Source: Ahrensia kielensis DSM 5890 (GTDB taxonomy: Bacteria > Pseudomonadota > Alphaproteobacteria > Rhizobiales > Rhizobiaceae). Taken from it: a stretch of DNA of 64,000 bases. The DNA is taken from the NCBI RefSeq assembly GCF_000374465.1, contig NZ_KB894528.1, positions 1 to 64,000 on the forward strand, read 5' to 3'. Below, one piece after another: positions 37,642 through 45,897 of this stretch. How positions within the stretch are numbered: position 1 is the first letter of the stretch; each line of letters starts with the position of its first letter. The notes beneath the pieces are model-generated. The model was not told where the DNA came from and searched no databases. It was given only the letters and a program-made list of their open reading frames with translations. The translations under genes and the position numbers were made by a program.

Positions 37642-39286
37642 CCTTATAAATTGCTGCCTTAAAAGGGGCAACGCCGACACGGCGGTAGGCTTGCAAGAAT
37701 GTTTCATCTTCAGCTTCGCGAATGTCGAGATAGGTTTGAATAATAGCTTCAATCGCAGGAATAAGGTCTTCAGCAGCAAAACCTGGACCTGTGCGCTCGC
37801 CAATAGTCGCTGTTTCAGTACCATCGCCGCCCAACGTAATCTGGTAGTTTTCAACGCCAGCCTTATCCAGTCCCAAAATACCGATGTGACCGACATGGTG
37901 GTGACCACAAGCATTGATACAGCCTGATATTTTAATTTTCAGTGGGCCAATCTCACGTTCGAGTTTTAACTCATCAAAACGAACAGCAATTTCTTGCGCA
38001 ATTGGAATAGAGCGCGCTGTTGCCAGTGCGCAATAATCCATGCCGGGGCAGGCGATAATATCAGACAGAAGGCCGATATTGGCCGTACCTAAACCAGCTT
38101 CTTTAAGCGCGGCATAAACCGCCGGAATGTCTGCCTTGCGCACATGAGGAAGAATAATATTCTGCTCGTGGCTAACGCGCAGTTCATCATGACCATATTT
38201 TAGCGCCAGTTCAGCAAGAACACGCATCTGGTCCGATGTTGCATCACCCGGTGTGCCACCAACAGGTTTGAGTGACACAGAAACAATGCCATAGGCCGGA
38301 TTTTTATGCTCTGCCACATTGGTTTCCACAAATGAGCGGAATGCAGCATTTTCAATCTGCGCATGATCGAATGCGAGCGATTGAGTATTGTCAAAAAGCG
38401 GTGGTGCGAAGGCAGCTTCTAGGCCTTCGACCAATGCAGCTGGCGGCGCTTGGAAGAACTTTTTCTGCTCGATAAACGCTTCTTCAATCAGCGCTCTGAT
38501 TTCATCAGTGCCAGTCTCGTGAACCAGAATTTTGATACGCGCTTTATATTTGTTATCGCGGCGTCCATTCAAATTATAGACGCGCAAAATTGCTTCCAGA
38601 TAAGGCAGCAAATCAGCCTTTGGCAGAAATTCACGCATGGTCTTACCGACCATTGGTGTGCGGCCAAGACCGCCGCCGACAATCACTTCATAGCCTGGCT
38701 CACCGGCTTCATTGCGCACCATGCGCAAGCCAATATCGTGGGCCTTGGTGACCGCCCGATCGTTTGGAGCGCCTGTGATAGCAATCTTGAATTTGCGCGG
38801 CAAAAACTGAAATTCAGGATGGTCAGTTGACCACTGGCGAAGCAGTTCCGCTGTAGGGCGCGGGTCTTCGATCTCGTCTGCCGCTGCACCTGAGAAATGA
38901 TCAGCCGTTACGTTGCGAATACAATTGCCCGATGTTTGGATTGCATGCATTTCAACATCAGCAAGCGCTTCCAAAATTTCTGGAACATCGCGTAGTTTCG
39001 GCCAGTTGAACTGAATGTTTTGACGCGTGGTAAAGTGGCCGTAACCCTTATCCCATTTGTCAGCAATATAGGCTAACTGATTCATTTGGCGTGAGTTTAG
39101 CGTACCGTAAGGCACAGCAACACGCAGCATATAAGCGTGCAATTGCAGATAAAGGCCATTCATCAAACGCAGCGGCTTGAATTCGTCCTCTGTGAGTGAG
39201 CCGTCGATGCGACGCTCAACTTGACTGCGAAATTGCGCAACACGATTGCGCACAAATGTTTCATCGAACTCTGAATATGCGTACAT
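37616..39286 (-). CDS. cysI: Sulfite reductase hemoprotein (nitrite/sulfite reductase family)
   Basis: The 556-aa enzyme carries out the six-electron reduction of sulfite to sulfide using siroheme and a 4Fe-4S cluster. The repeat structure with NirBD ferredoxin-like domains is visible: NGLYLQLHAYMLRVAVPYGT, GHFTTRQNIQFNWPKL and VIVGGGLGRTPMVGKTMREF. The cluster ligands are ACPGMDYCALA (about 412) and GCINACGHHHVGHIGI (about 457). It is probably ferredoxin- or Fpr-linked, since no flavoprotein CysJ is encoded. It lies between DUF2849 and cysH in a tight minus-strand operon. Confidence 0.93.
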   Translation of the reverse strand: MYAYSEFDETFVRNRVAQFRSQVERRIDGSLTEDEFKPLRLMNGLYLQLHAYMLRVAVPYGTLNSRQMNQLAYIADKWDKGYGHFTTRQNIQFNWPKLRDVPEILEALADVEMHAIQTSGNCIRNVTADHFSGAAADEIEDPRPTAELLRQWSTDHPEFQFLPRKFKIAITGAPNDRAVTKAHDIGLRMVRNEAGEPGYEVIVGGGLGRTPMVGKTMREFLPKADLLPYLEAILRVYNLNGRRDNKYKARIKILVHETGTDEIRALIEEAFIEQKKFFQAPPAALVEGLEAAFAPPLFDNTQSLAFDHAQIENAAFRSFVETNVAEHKNPAYGIVSVSLKPVGGTPGDATSDQMRVLAELALKYGHDELRVSHEQNIILPHVRKADIPAVYAALKEAGLGTANIGLLSDIIACPGMDYCALATARSIPIAQEIAVRFDELKLEREIGPLKIKISGCINACGHHHVGHIGILGLDKAGVENYQITLGGDGTETATIGERTGPGFAAEDLIPAIEAIIQTYLDIREAEDETFLQAYRRVGVAPFKAAIYKDETNARAA

Positions 39287-39288
39287 AA

Positions 39289-39606
39289 TTACGCTCCGAT
39301 TTGTTTGGTGTCGGCTTGCTTGCCGTGAAAATAATTGGACGGGCCGCGGGTGCGAAACTCTTCGCGAAAATGATCGGGCGCAGGTTTGCCATCAGCGTCG
39401 ATTTCAATTTTCATAGCATAGGCACCAACGATAGAACCCTGTTGGCCATATGCAGTCTTAAGCATGGTTTCAACCTGTTCAGCTGAATCGGCGATATGCG
39501 CTTCAGCAATATCGCGTGCCCAAGTTCCGTCTGCTTTGAGATAGATTACATCGCCTTCAAAAAGATCATTGGCAGTGATGATTTGCGGTACAAAATTGCG
39601 GGCCAT
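39289..39606 (-). CDS. DUF2849 protein between cysG and cysI
   Basis: A small cytoplasmic protein (105 aa) of the DUF2849 family: VPQIITANDLFEGDVIYLKA, TWARDIAEAHIAD, YGQQGSIVGAYAMKIEIDAD and REEFRTRGPSNY. It is found almost only next to alphaproteobacterial sulfite reductase genes, so a helper role for CysI or siroheme insertion is inferred. Its ATG overlaps the cysG stop by one base, and cysI follows after two bases, so expression is tightly coupled. Confidence 0.85.
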   Translation of the reverse strand: MARNFVPQIITANDLFEGDVIYLKADGTWARDIAEAHIADSAEQVETMLKTAYGQQGSIVGAYAMKIEIDADGKPAPDHFREEFRTRGPSNYFHGKQADTKQIGA

Positions 39607-41021
39607 TACAGCGCTCCTGCAGAATATAGTTCGGGTGCATCTTCAAGCGTTACGGATGCTGCAACAGCATCGCGCGGACAAAGGCCATATAAAATAATAG
39701 CAGGCCCTGTGATTGAAGCGGCGTTGAGTGTGTCCTGCAGTTTTGCCACCGTTGTTGATATGATTTTCTGATCGCTTCGTGATACATTTTCGATTGCAGT
39801 CACAGGCGTTTCAGAGTGAGCGCCGTGCATCAAGAGGCGGCCGCGCAGAAAATGAGCAGCGCGTACACCCATGTAAATCGCAGCGACTGAATCTTGTTTG
39901 GCTAGATCACGCCAATCATGCTCGGCAAAGCCTTCGACCTCACGGCCGGTGAGAATGCGTAATGCTGAGTTGCGTCCGCGCCGTGTCAATGATGTTCCAA
40001 TTGTTGCTGCAGCAGCAGAAGCTGATGTTATACCCGGCACAATATCAAAAGAGATCGCTGCTTCATCGAGCGCATCAAGTTCTTCATCAAGGCGGCCAAA
40101 GATCGCTGGATCACCGGATTTCAAGCGCGCGACCTGCGCGCCCTTGGCAGCATGCTTAATCATCAACGCATTGATGTCGTCTTGTTTCCAAGAAGGGCCG
40201 TAACCTTTTTTGCCAACTTCAATCACGATTGCTTCGCGGCGTGCTAATTCAAGAATCGCTTGCGGTACGAGTTGGTCATGCAAAACGACATCTGCTTCGT
40301 GCAAAAGGCGGCGTGCTTTCAAGGTCAATAGTTCTGGATCACCTGGACCTGTGCCAATCAAAGAAACATGGCCTTCGCGCGGGCGGGTTTCGATGGCGTC
40401 AGTTAGTAAATCGTTGAGTGCATCATTAACGGCTTTTTCGCCGCCCGTTTGAAGCGCCGCATCGCCTGCGCCCTCATAGTAGCGGCTCCAAAAGTCACGA
40501 CGAATACGTCCTTGCGGCAACATATCGGCGCGGCCACGAAATGCCTGACCAATGCGTGCGAGAATGCCGAGCGACGCTGGGAGGCGCTCTTCAATGTCTG
40601 CCTTGATACGCCGTGCGAGTACAGGCGCTGCGCCTTCCGTACCAATTGCAATTGTTACAGGGTCGCGGTCAACAATTGCCGGTGTGATGAATTCGCTATC
40701 TTCCAGATTGTCGACGATATTTATAAGTGCGCCTGCGTCGTGGCCGATCTTGGCAACGCGTGCATCTTCAATGTCATCTTCATTGGCTGCATAAAGCATA
40801 GCTGCGCCGTCTGCGTCGCCAATCTCAAGCGCACGTTCAACCAACGTTAATTTGCCTGTTGAAGCCCAAGCACGAACCTGATCTTCTGCTTCAAGACCAA
40901 ACACAATAATATGAGCTTCGGTCTTCAGCAGTAGACGCAGTTTTGCGATTGCACATTCACCTGCGCCAGAAACAATAATGCGGCGACCGACTACATTTAA
41001 AAATATTGGAAAATGACGCAT
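39606..41021 (-). CDS. cysG: Siroheme synthase
   Basis: A 471-aa multifunctional enzyme that makes siroheme from uroporphyrinogen III. The N-terminal about 200 residues are precorrin-2 dehydrogenase/ferrochelatase (FLNVVGRRIIVSGAGECAIA, then INIVDNLEDSEFITPAIVDR). The C-terminal part is uroporphyrinogen-III C-methyltransferase: HVSLIGTGPGDPELLTLKA, VLHDQLVPQAIL, ARLKSGDPAIFGRLDEELDA and VVPGITS-like DIVPGITSASAAAA. The length is normal. It is the first gene of the sulfite reduction operon and delivers the CysI cofactor. Confidence 0.95.
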   Translation of the reverse strand: MRHFPIFLNVVGRRIIVSGAGECAIAKLRLLLKTEAHIIVFGLEAEDQVRAWASTGKLTLVERALEIGDADGAAMLYAANEDDIEDARVAKIGHDAGALINIVDNLEDSEFITPAIVDRDPVTIAIGTEGAAPVLARRIKADIEERLPASLGILARIGQAFRGRADMLPQGRIRRDFWSRYYEGAGDAALQTGGEKAVNDALNDLLTDAIETRPREGHVSLIGTGPGDPELLTLKARRLLHEADVVLHDQLVPQAILELARREAIVIEVGKKGYGPSWKQDDINALMIKHAAKGAQVARLKSGDPAIFGRLDEELDALDEAAISFDIVPGITSASAAAATIGTSLTRRGRNSALRILTGREVEGFAEHDWRDLAKQDSVAAIYMGVRAAHFLRGRLLMHGAHSETPVTAIENVSRSDQKIISTTVAKLQDTLNAASITGPAIILYGLCPRDAVAASVTLEDAPELYSAGAL

Positions 41022-41078
41022 AGGGTTTCCTTTTCAGTAATCCTGAAAATAGGGTTTCGCATAGGCGTGTATAAGAAA

Positions 41079-41088
41079 TGGAATTCCA
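41079..41088. promoter_or_regulatory. TGGAATTCCA palindrome upstream of cysG
   Basis: A perfect 10-base palindrome, with nearly symmetric AT flanks, lies 58 bases before the cysG start in the region shared with hemA. It could be an operator for sulfur regulation. No regulator gene is nearby, and a chance EcoRI-like palindrome cannot be excluded. Confidence 0.25.
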
Positions 41089-41298
41089 ATTTATGAAGCA
41101 TCTGGGGAATAATTGTTTTTTCGGGCGGGAAACACGTTCACGAATGCTTGATTGACTGTGTTTGCTTTTTCACAGGTTGCGACAATCGGTCAGTTTCGAA
41201 CTATTCCAATTTCTGTCTTAGCCCGTTATAGAAAGTTTGAGAAAATTGTATGAGAGCGGCGCTGGTATTTTAAGTGTTGCGGACGAAGGGTTAGAGTT

Positions 41299-42516
41299 TT
41301 GGATTTTAATCGCTTTTTTGCCGATAAACTTGAAGGCTTAGTTGAAGCTGGCAATTACCGTGTGTTTGCTGATCTTGAGCGTAAAGCTGGTGCGTTTCCA
41401 AAGGCGTTGCGCCACCGCGAAGACGGCACAACGCATGAAGTTACGGTCTGGTGCTCGAACGATTATTTAGGCATGGGCCAGCACCCGTCTGTAACTGCGG
41501 CTATGCATGAAGCAATTGACAAATGTGGCACCGGAGCAGGCGGTACGCGCAATATTTCCGGCACGAACCATTATCATGTGAAACTTGAGAACGAACTTGC
41601 TGATCTTCACGGCAAAGAAGACGCGCTTATTTTCACATCTGGTTATGTGTCCAACTGGGCAGCGCTCGGCACGTTACTTACCAAAATTCCAAACATCATT
41701 TGCTACACAGATGCGTTGAACCATGCATCCATGATTGAAGGCATTCGTCATTCACGCTGTGAGAAGCGAATCTTCCGTCATAATGACGTTGCTCATCTTG
41801 AAGAACTCATGGCGCAGGATGATCCAAACGCACCCAAGCTAGTCGCGTTTGAAAGCGTCTATTCAATGGATGGCGACATCGCGCCGATTGAAGATATTTG
41901 CGATGTAGCCGACAAATTTGGCGCTCTTAAATATATCGATGAAGTGCATGCTGTTGGCATGTATGGCCCGCGCGGCGGCGGCGTAGCTGAACGCGAAGGA
42001 ATCATGCACCGCTTGGACGTGATTGAAGGAACGCTCGGCAAGGCGTTCGGCGTTATGGGCGGATACATCACAGGCTCAAAAAACCTGATCGATTTTGTAC
42101 GCTCTTTTGCTTCAGGCTTTATCTTTTCAACCGCATTGCCGCCAGCTGTCGCAGCGGGTGCAACGGCATCTATCAAGCATTTGAAAGAAAGCCGCGTCGA
42201 GCGCAAAGCACAGAAACGTAATGTTGCTGCCGTTCGTGCTGCCTTCGATAAACGCGGCATTCCGCATATGCCGAACCCGAGCCATATCGTGCCGGTAATG
42301 GTGGGCGATGCGTCCAAGTGTAAATGGATTTCCGATATTTTGCTTGAGCGCCATGGCATCTATGTTCAGCCAATCAACTACCCAACGGTGCCTGTTGGTA
42401 CGGAACGTTTGCGCATTACGCCAACGCCCGCGCATTCACCGGAAGACATTGCACATTTGGTAAGCTCATTGAGTGAACTCTGGTCGCAATGTGCGCTGGC
42501 ACGGCAAGTCGCCTGA
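41299..42516 (+). CDS. hemA: 5-aminolevulinate synthase
   Basis: The 405-aa PLP enzyme condenses glycine and succinyl-CoA to 5-aminolevulinate, the first step of heme synthesis in alphaproteobacteria (Shemin pathway). It shows [20 protein letters not shown], the DEVHAVG cofactor block, and the PLP lysine in [13 protein letters not shown], ending [16 protein letters not shown]. Translation appears to begin at a TTG (41299) with AAGGG 8 bases upstream, because [12 protein letters not shown] is the usual family N terminus and no ATG is nearby. The rare start may limit synthesis. Confidence 0.95.
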   Translation: MDFNRFFADKLEGLVEAGNYRVFADLERKAGAFPKALRHREDGTTHEVTVWCSNDYLGMGQHPSVTAAMHEAIDKCGTGAGGTRNISGTNHYHVKLENELADLHGKEDALIFTSGYVSNWAALGTLLTKIPNIICYTDALNHASMIEGIRHSRCEKRIFRHNDVAHLEELMAQDDPNAPKLVAFESVYSMDGDIAPIEDICDVADKFGALKYIDEVHAVGMYGPRGGGVAEREGIMHRLDVIEGTLGKAFGVMGGYITGSKNLIDFVRSFASGFIFSTALPPAVAAGATASIKHLKESRVERKAQKRNVAAVRAAFDKRGIPHMPNPSHIVPVMVGDASKCKWISDILLERHGIYVQPINYPTVPVGTERLRITPTPAHSPEDIAHLVSSLSELWSQCALARQVA

Positions 42517-42532
42517 ATTAAGCAATCAACGT

Positions 42533-42594
42533 AACTGATTCAAATGATTAATATTTAGCGCAATGCCTTTAAATGGCTTTGCGTTGAATCAGTT
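42533..42594 (+). terminator. Nested hairpin between hemA and the CoA-transferase gene
   Basis: AACTGATTCAA (42533-42543) pairs with TTGAATCAGTT (42584-42594). Inside this, CGCAATGCC and GGCTTTGCG form a second stem with one mismatch. Lying between convergent genes, it may end both transcripts. A good T run is missing on the plus side. Confidence 0.5.
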
Positions 42595-42617
42595 TGTGAA
42601 GTTGCTCAACCAGCACT

Positions 42618-43787
42618 TTAATGTCTTGCGGGCCAACCGTGCACCAATCCACTTAAAATACTCTGCGTGTCTGCTCCCAATGCAGGCGCTGTATCGATGT
42701 TTGATGTCATTTGCCCATCAATCAAAAATGGTGAACGAACGCCCGGAACACCAAGCGATGTTGCGATTTGCAGTTCGCGTGCTTTGACATGTGGATCGTT
42801 GAACATGTCTTCGATTGTATTGATTGCACCAACGGGCACCGCATGATTCTCACATGCTTCAATCAGCGCATCGCGTGCCCAATCAGTTGTAGCCGCTGTA
42901 AGGCTAATTGTTAAAGCGTCACGGTTTTCAACTCGCTTTTGGTTCGTCGCAAAAAGCGGATTTTGCGCTAGCTCTTGCGCTCTTAGAATTTCACATAGAC
43001 GTGCAAATTGCCCATCATTGCCAACGGCTAAAATGATATGCCCATCCTTCACAGGGATGACCTGATAAGGCGCAATATTTGGATGCGCATTGCCTAGTCG
43101 GGCAGGGGCGCTGCCTGTTGCAAGGTAATTCATATTTTGATTGGCAAGCGAAGCGGCCATCACTTCCATCAATGCGATATCGATGTGGCTACCCTTATTG
43201 TGCTTAAGGGATTTAACCAGCGCTGCGTTGATTGCAGATACAGCATAAAGGCCCGTTAGAATATCGGTGATTGCAACGCCGGCCTTCATTGGCTGTCCAT
43301 CCGGTTCTCCGGTAATAGACATAAAGCCGCTCATACCTTGGATAATAAAATCATATCCTGCGCGATGCGCATAAGGGCCGGTTTGTCCAAAACCAGTAAT
43401 GGAGCAATAAACCAGATTGGGATTAGCCTTTGAAAGGCTTTCATAATCGAGGCCGAATTTCTTCAATCCACCGACTTTGTAATTTTCAATGACGACATCT
43501 GCCGTGCTTATAAGTTTTTTTAACGCGCTCAAATGTTCGGCGTTTTTAAGATCGAGCGCAGCTGAGCGTTTACCGCGATTGGCACTGTGGAAATAGGCAG
43601 CCGATAGGTCTTCGCCATTTGCACCTTTTATAAAAGGTGGTCCCCAATGGCGGGTTTCATCGCCGCCATCAGGGTTTTCGATTTTAATGACGTCGGCGCC
43701 AAGGTCCGCGAGCAATTGACCTGCCCATGGCCCTGCAAGTACGCGCGCTAATTCAACAACGCGCACACCCTCAAGCGGTTTAGACAT
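42618..43787 (-). CDS. Class III CoA-transferase (CaiB/BaiF family)
   Basis: A 389-aa enzyme that moves CoA between carboxylic acids. The start GVRVVELARVLAGPWAGQLL and the following LADLGADVIKIENPDGGDET are the family hallmark. The segment ITDILTGLYAVSAI after TGEPDGQP contains the catalytic aspartate, and RKVENRDAL-like KRVENRDAL marks the second half. The substrate cannot be told; formyl-, carnitine- and succinyl-CoA transferases all look similar. Its ATG overlaps the terC stop by 8 bases, so the two genes are cotranscribed although no functional link is known. Confidence 0.88.
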   Translation of the reverse strand: MSKPLEGVRVVELARVLAGPWAGQLLADLGADVIKIENPDGGDETRHWGPPFIKGANGEDLSAAYFHSANRGKRSAALDLKNAEHLSALKKLISTADVVIENYKVGGLKKFGLDYESLSKANPNLVYCSITGFGQTGPYAHRAGYDFIIQGMSGFMSITGEPDGQPMKAGVAITDILTGLYAVSAINAALVKSLKHNKGSHIDIALMEVMAASLANQNMNYLATGSAPARLGNAHPNIAPYQVIPVKDGHIILAVGNDGQFARLCEILRAQELAQNPLFATNQKRVENRDALTISLTAATTDWARDALIEACENHAVPVGAINTIEDMFNDPHVKARELQIATSLGVPGVRSPFLIDGQMTSNIDTAPALGADTQSILSGLVHGWPARH

Positions 43788-44604
43788 TTATGTTTGTCGC
43801 GCCCGTTTTGCGTTGCAACAATTGTTTTTCAGCCATGAGTTTACGCTGATAACGACCCTGAACAATTTCAACTAGAACCATCGTCACAAGCACGAAGTAG
43901 AATGTTGTTTTGCTCATTGCCTCAACAGAGAAGCCGAAGAATTTCAGATGTGCCAGATGGCCGCCTTCTGTCGTCAGCAAGATACCGACGAGCAAGAGAA
44001 CGAAAAGGCCAACGACCTCATACATGCGATTTCGGTTCAAGAAGTTTGCAACCGTTTCGGCCATAGCAACCATCAAAATGCCGGAAATAATAATCGCTGC
44101 GACCATGACGATGAAATGATCAGTCAAAGCAACGGCTGAAAGTACGGTGTCGAATGAGAAGACAACGTTCATGGCAACGATCCAGAATAGCGCTTTGCGA
44201 ACCGATGTCATGGCGCGGTTGCCCATATCATGGTCCATATCGTCTAAAGCGAGCATATGGGTGATTTCTTTGATTGCGGTGTACATCAAGAAAACACCAC
44301 CAGCCAAAACGATGATTGCATGACCGCTTACTTCGCCTTCAGCGATGCCAGCCCAATTGAACGTATAAAATGGTTCTTGGAAAACCTTAATCAGCTGAAG
44401 GACGACAAATAGTAGTATAATACGAAGAACAATCGCTAAAATAATACCCAAGCGCCGTACACGGGCTTCGTGCTGCGCCCCGACCTTCTTTGCTTCCAGC
44501 GAGATGTAGAGCAAATTGTCAAATCCGAGCACTGTTTCAAGCGCTGTTAAAATGAGAAAAGTAATCAGATTGTCTATTGTAAATAGACCGGCGAGCAATT
44601 CCAT
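43780..44604 (-). CDS. TerC-family integral membrane protein
   Basis: A 274-aa inner-membrane protein with about eight hydrophobic spans. Conserved acidic residues sit inside the membrane: ETVLGFDNLLYISLEAKKVG (about 23-42) and VFSFDTVLSAVALTDHFIVM (about 148-167). TerC relatives act in metal handling, for example manganese export, or are linked to tellurite resistance. I found no yybP-ykoY manganese riboswitch in front of it. The 99 bases upstream contain its presumed promoter. Confidence 0.88.
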   Translation of the reverse strand: MELLAGLFTIDNLITFLILTALETVLGFDNLLYISLEAKKVGAQHEARVRRLGIILAIVLRIILLFVVLQLIKVFQEPFYTFNWAGIAEGEVSGHAIIVLAGGVFLMYTAIKEITHMLALDDMDHDMGNRAMTSVRKALFWIVAMNVVFSFDTVLSAVALTDHFIVMVAAIIISGILMVAMAETVANFLNRNRMYEVVGLFVLLLVGILLTTEGGHLAHLKFFGFSVEAMSKTTFYFVLVTMVLVEIVQGRYQRKLMAEKQLLQRKTGATNINV

Positions 44605-44703
44605 TGCGTATTCTCCAAGAAGATTTTGATGCAGTATTAGCAGAGGGCTATAGATGCGTCACCCTAGCTTCACGTGATTACAGTGGAAAATAGAGCGCTC
44701 AAA

Positions 44704-45648
44704 CTATTTGTCAGTACATGAATGCAAAAAACCGATAAATGCCTCAGTTGCTGCATCCTGATCTTTATCATTTAAAGTTTCATGTCTTGCACTGGGGAAA
44801 ATAATAGCTTTGACGGCAGTAAAACCAGCAGCCTTAAGCCGCTTGCATTGGGCTTGTGTAGCGATCGCATTGTCTGTTGCAGGATCCTTGCCGCCGCCAA
44901 GAAGCTGAATGGGGAGTGTTTTAGTTTTTTTGTTTGCGCCGCGCACATTGCTACCGTTGAAGACCAAGTCAAAAAGGTCTTGCCACATTGATACAGAGGC
45001 ATTCCATCCGCAGTTTGGATCAGCGATATAGGCATCCACCTCTTTTTCGATATGCGAAAGCCAATCAAAATCAGTACGGTGATTGGGGATTTTCTTGCCC
45101 CACGCTTCAAAAGTAAGCTTCGGTAATATACGAGATGGCACATCCGAACCCAGCCTAAAGCGCTCATAATGCAATATGCCTTGCGCTAAACGGCCGACGA
45201 GCCCGCCAGAGAAATTTGAATTCCATACAGCTGCGCCAGCAAGGCGATCAGCATGCGCAAGCACATAATTCATCGTTATTAAGCCGCCCATAGAATGACC
45301 AAACATGATGAGCGGAAGATCTGGATGGTGAGCACGTGCGTTCTCTTGCACCGCTGCACAATCAAGCATTATCTTTTTTACGCCATCTCCATCCAGTGAA
45401 AACGCGCCTTGGGGTGCGTCTTTAGCTTTTGTGAGGCCATGGCCACGATGGTCATGGGCGTAGACATGACAGCCAGCTTCACTAAGCTTCGTTGCAAAGC
45501 GCGCATAGCGCTCAGCATGTTCAGCAAGGCCATGGTTTACATGAACGATATAGCGTGCGTCACTGGCAGCGTGTTTGACATAACAATTTATGTCGGCACC
45601 TGAGGCGCTAACAATTCTTTTCTTCGTATCGAATGTGTAATGATTCAT
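44704..45648 (-). CDS. Alpha/beta hydrolase (monoacylglycerol lipase-like)
   Basis: A 314-aa serine hydrolase of the Hydrolase_4/S33 group. The N-terminal HVNHGLAEHAERYARFATKL and VYAHDHRGHGLTKA are the oxyanion-side blocks, and the nucleophile elbow is MFGHSMGGLITMNY. The late GGGKDPATDNA and SARHETLND supply aspartate and histidine. It resembles lysophospholipases and monoacylglycerol lipases. The ATG at 45648 is chosen from the family N terminus; a longer frame to 45711 lacks a ribosome site. No export signal is seen. Confidence 0.85.
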   Translation of the reverse strand: MNHYTFDTKKRIVSASGADINCYVKHAASDARYIVHVNHGLAEHAERYARFATKLSEAGCHVYAHDHRGHGLTKAKDAPQGAFSLDGDGVKKIMLDCAAVQENARAHHPDLPLIMFGHSMGGLITMNYVLAHADRLAGAAVWNSNFSGGLVGRLAQGILHYERFRLGSDVPSRILPKLTFEAWGKKIPNHRTDFDWLSHIEKEVDAYIADPNCGWNASVSMWQDLFDLVFNGSNVRGANKKTKTLPIQLLGGGKDPATDNAIATQAQCKRLKAAGFTAVKAIIFPSARHETLNDKDQDAATEAFIGFLHSCTDK

Positions 45649-45840
45649 GTTTGAGACGAACTCCCTGCGGGTAAGGTGCGCACCACTTTTTTTGCAGTCA
45701 AGTCTATGCAAGTCTTTGATTGTGAATAACTAAAAAATGCTACTATTTAATAATGTTCATTCCGTGAAGCGGCCGCTTGTGCGCGTGTGAATAAATGTCA
45801 GCGCAGTGTTTAACGCCTAGCAAATGCTTGCCTTGCCCCG

Positions 45841-45856
45841 ATGGGAAATTTCCCAT
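45841..45856. promoter_or_regulatory. 16-bp perfect palindrome upstream of ettA
   Basis: ATGGGAAATTTCCCAT is fully self-complementary and lies 41 bases before the ettA ATG. It could be an operator or form a leader hairpin. No regulator is assigned. Confidence 0.35.
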
Positions 45857-45897
45857 AGATATCGGCCAAACTTCAAAGCATTTGGAACCGATTTAAG

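Noticed and set aside
39898-40850. Several plus-strand frames of 80-133 codons over cysG
   Set aside because: They are antisense to a complete siroheme synthase and have biased, protein-unlike compositions.
44605-44703. yybP-ykoY manganese riboswitch before the TerC gene
   Set aside because: The leader is short and I see neither the conserved loops nor a terminator hairpin.
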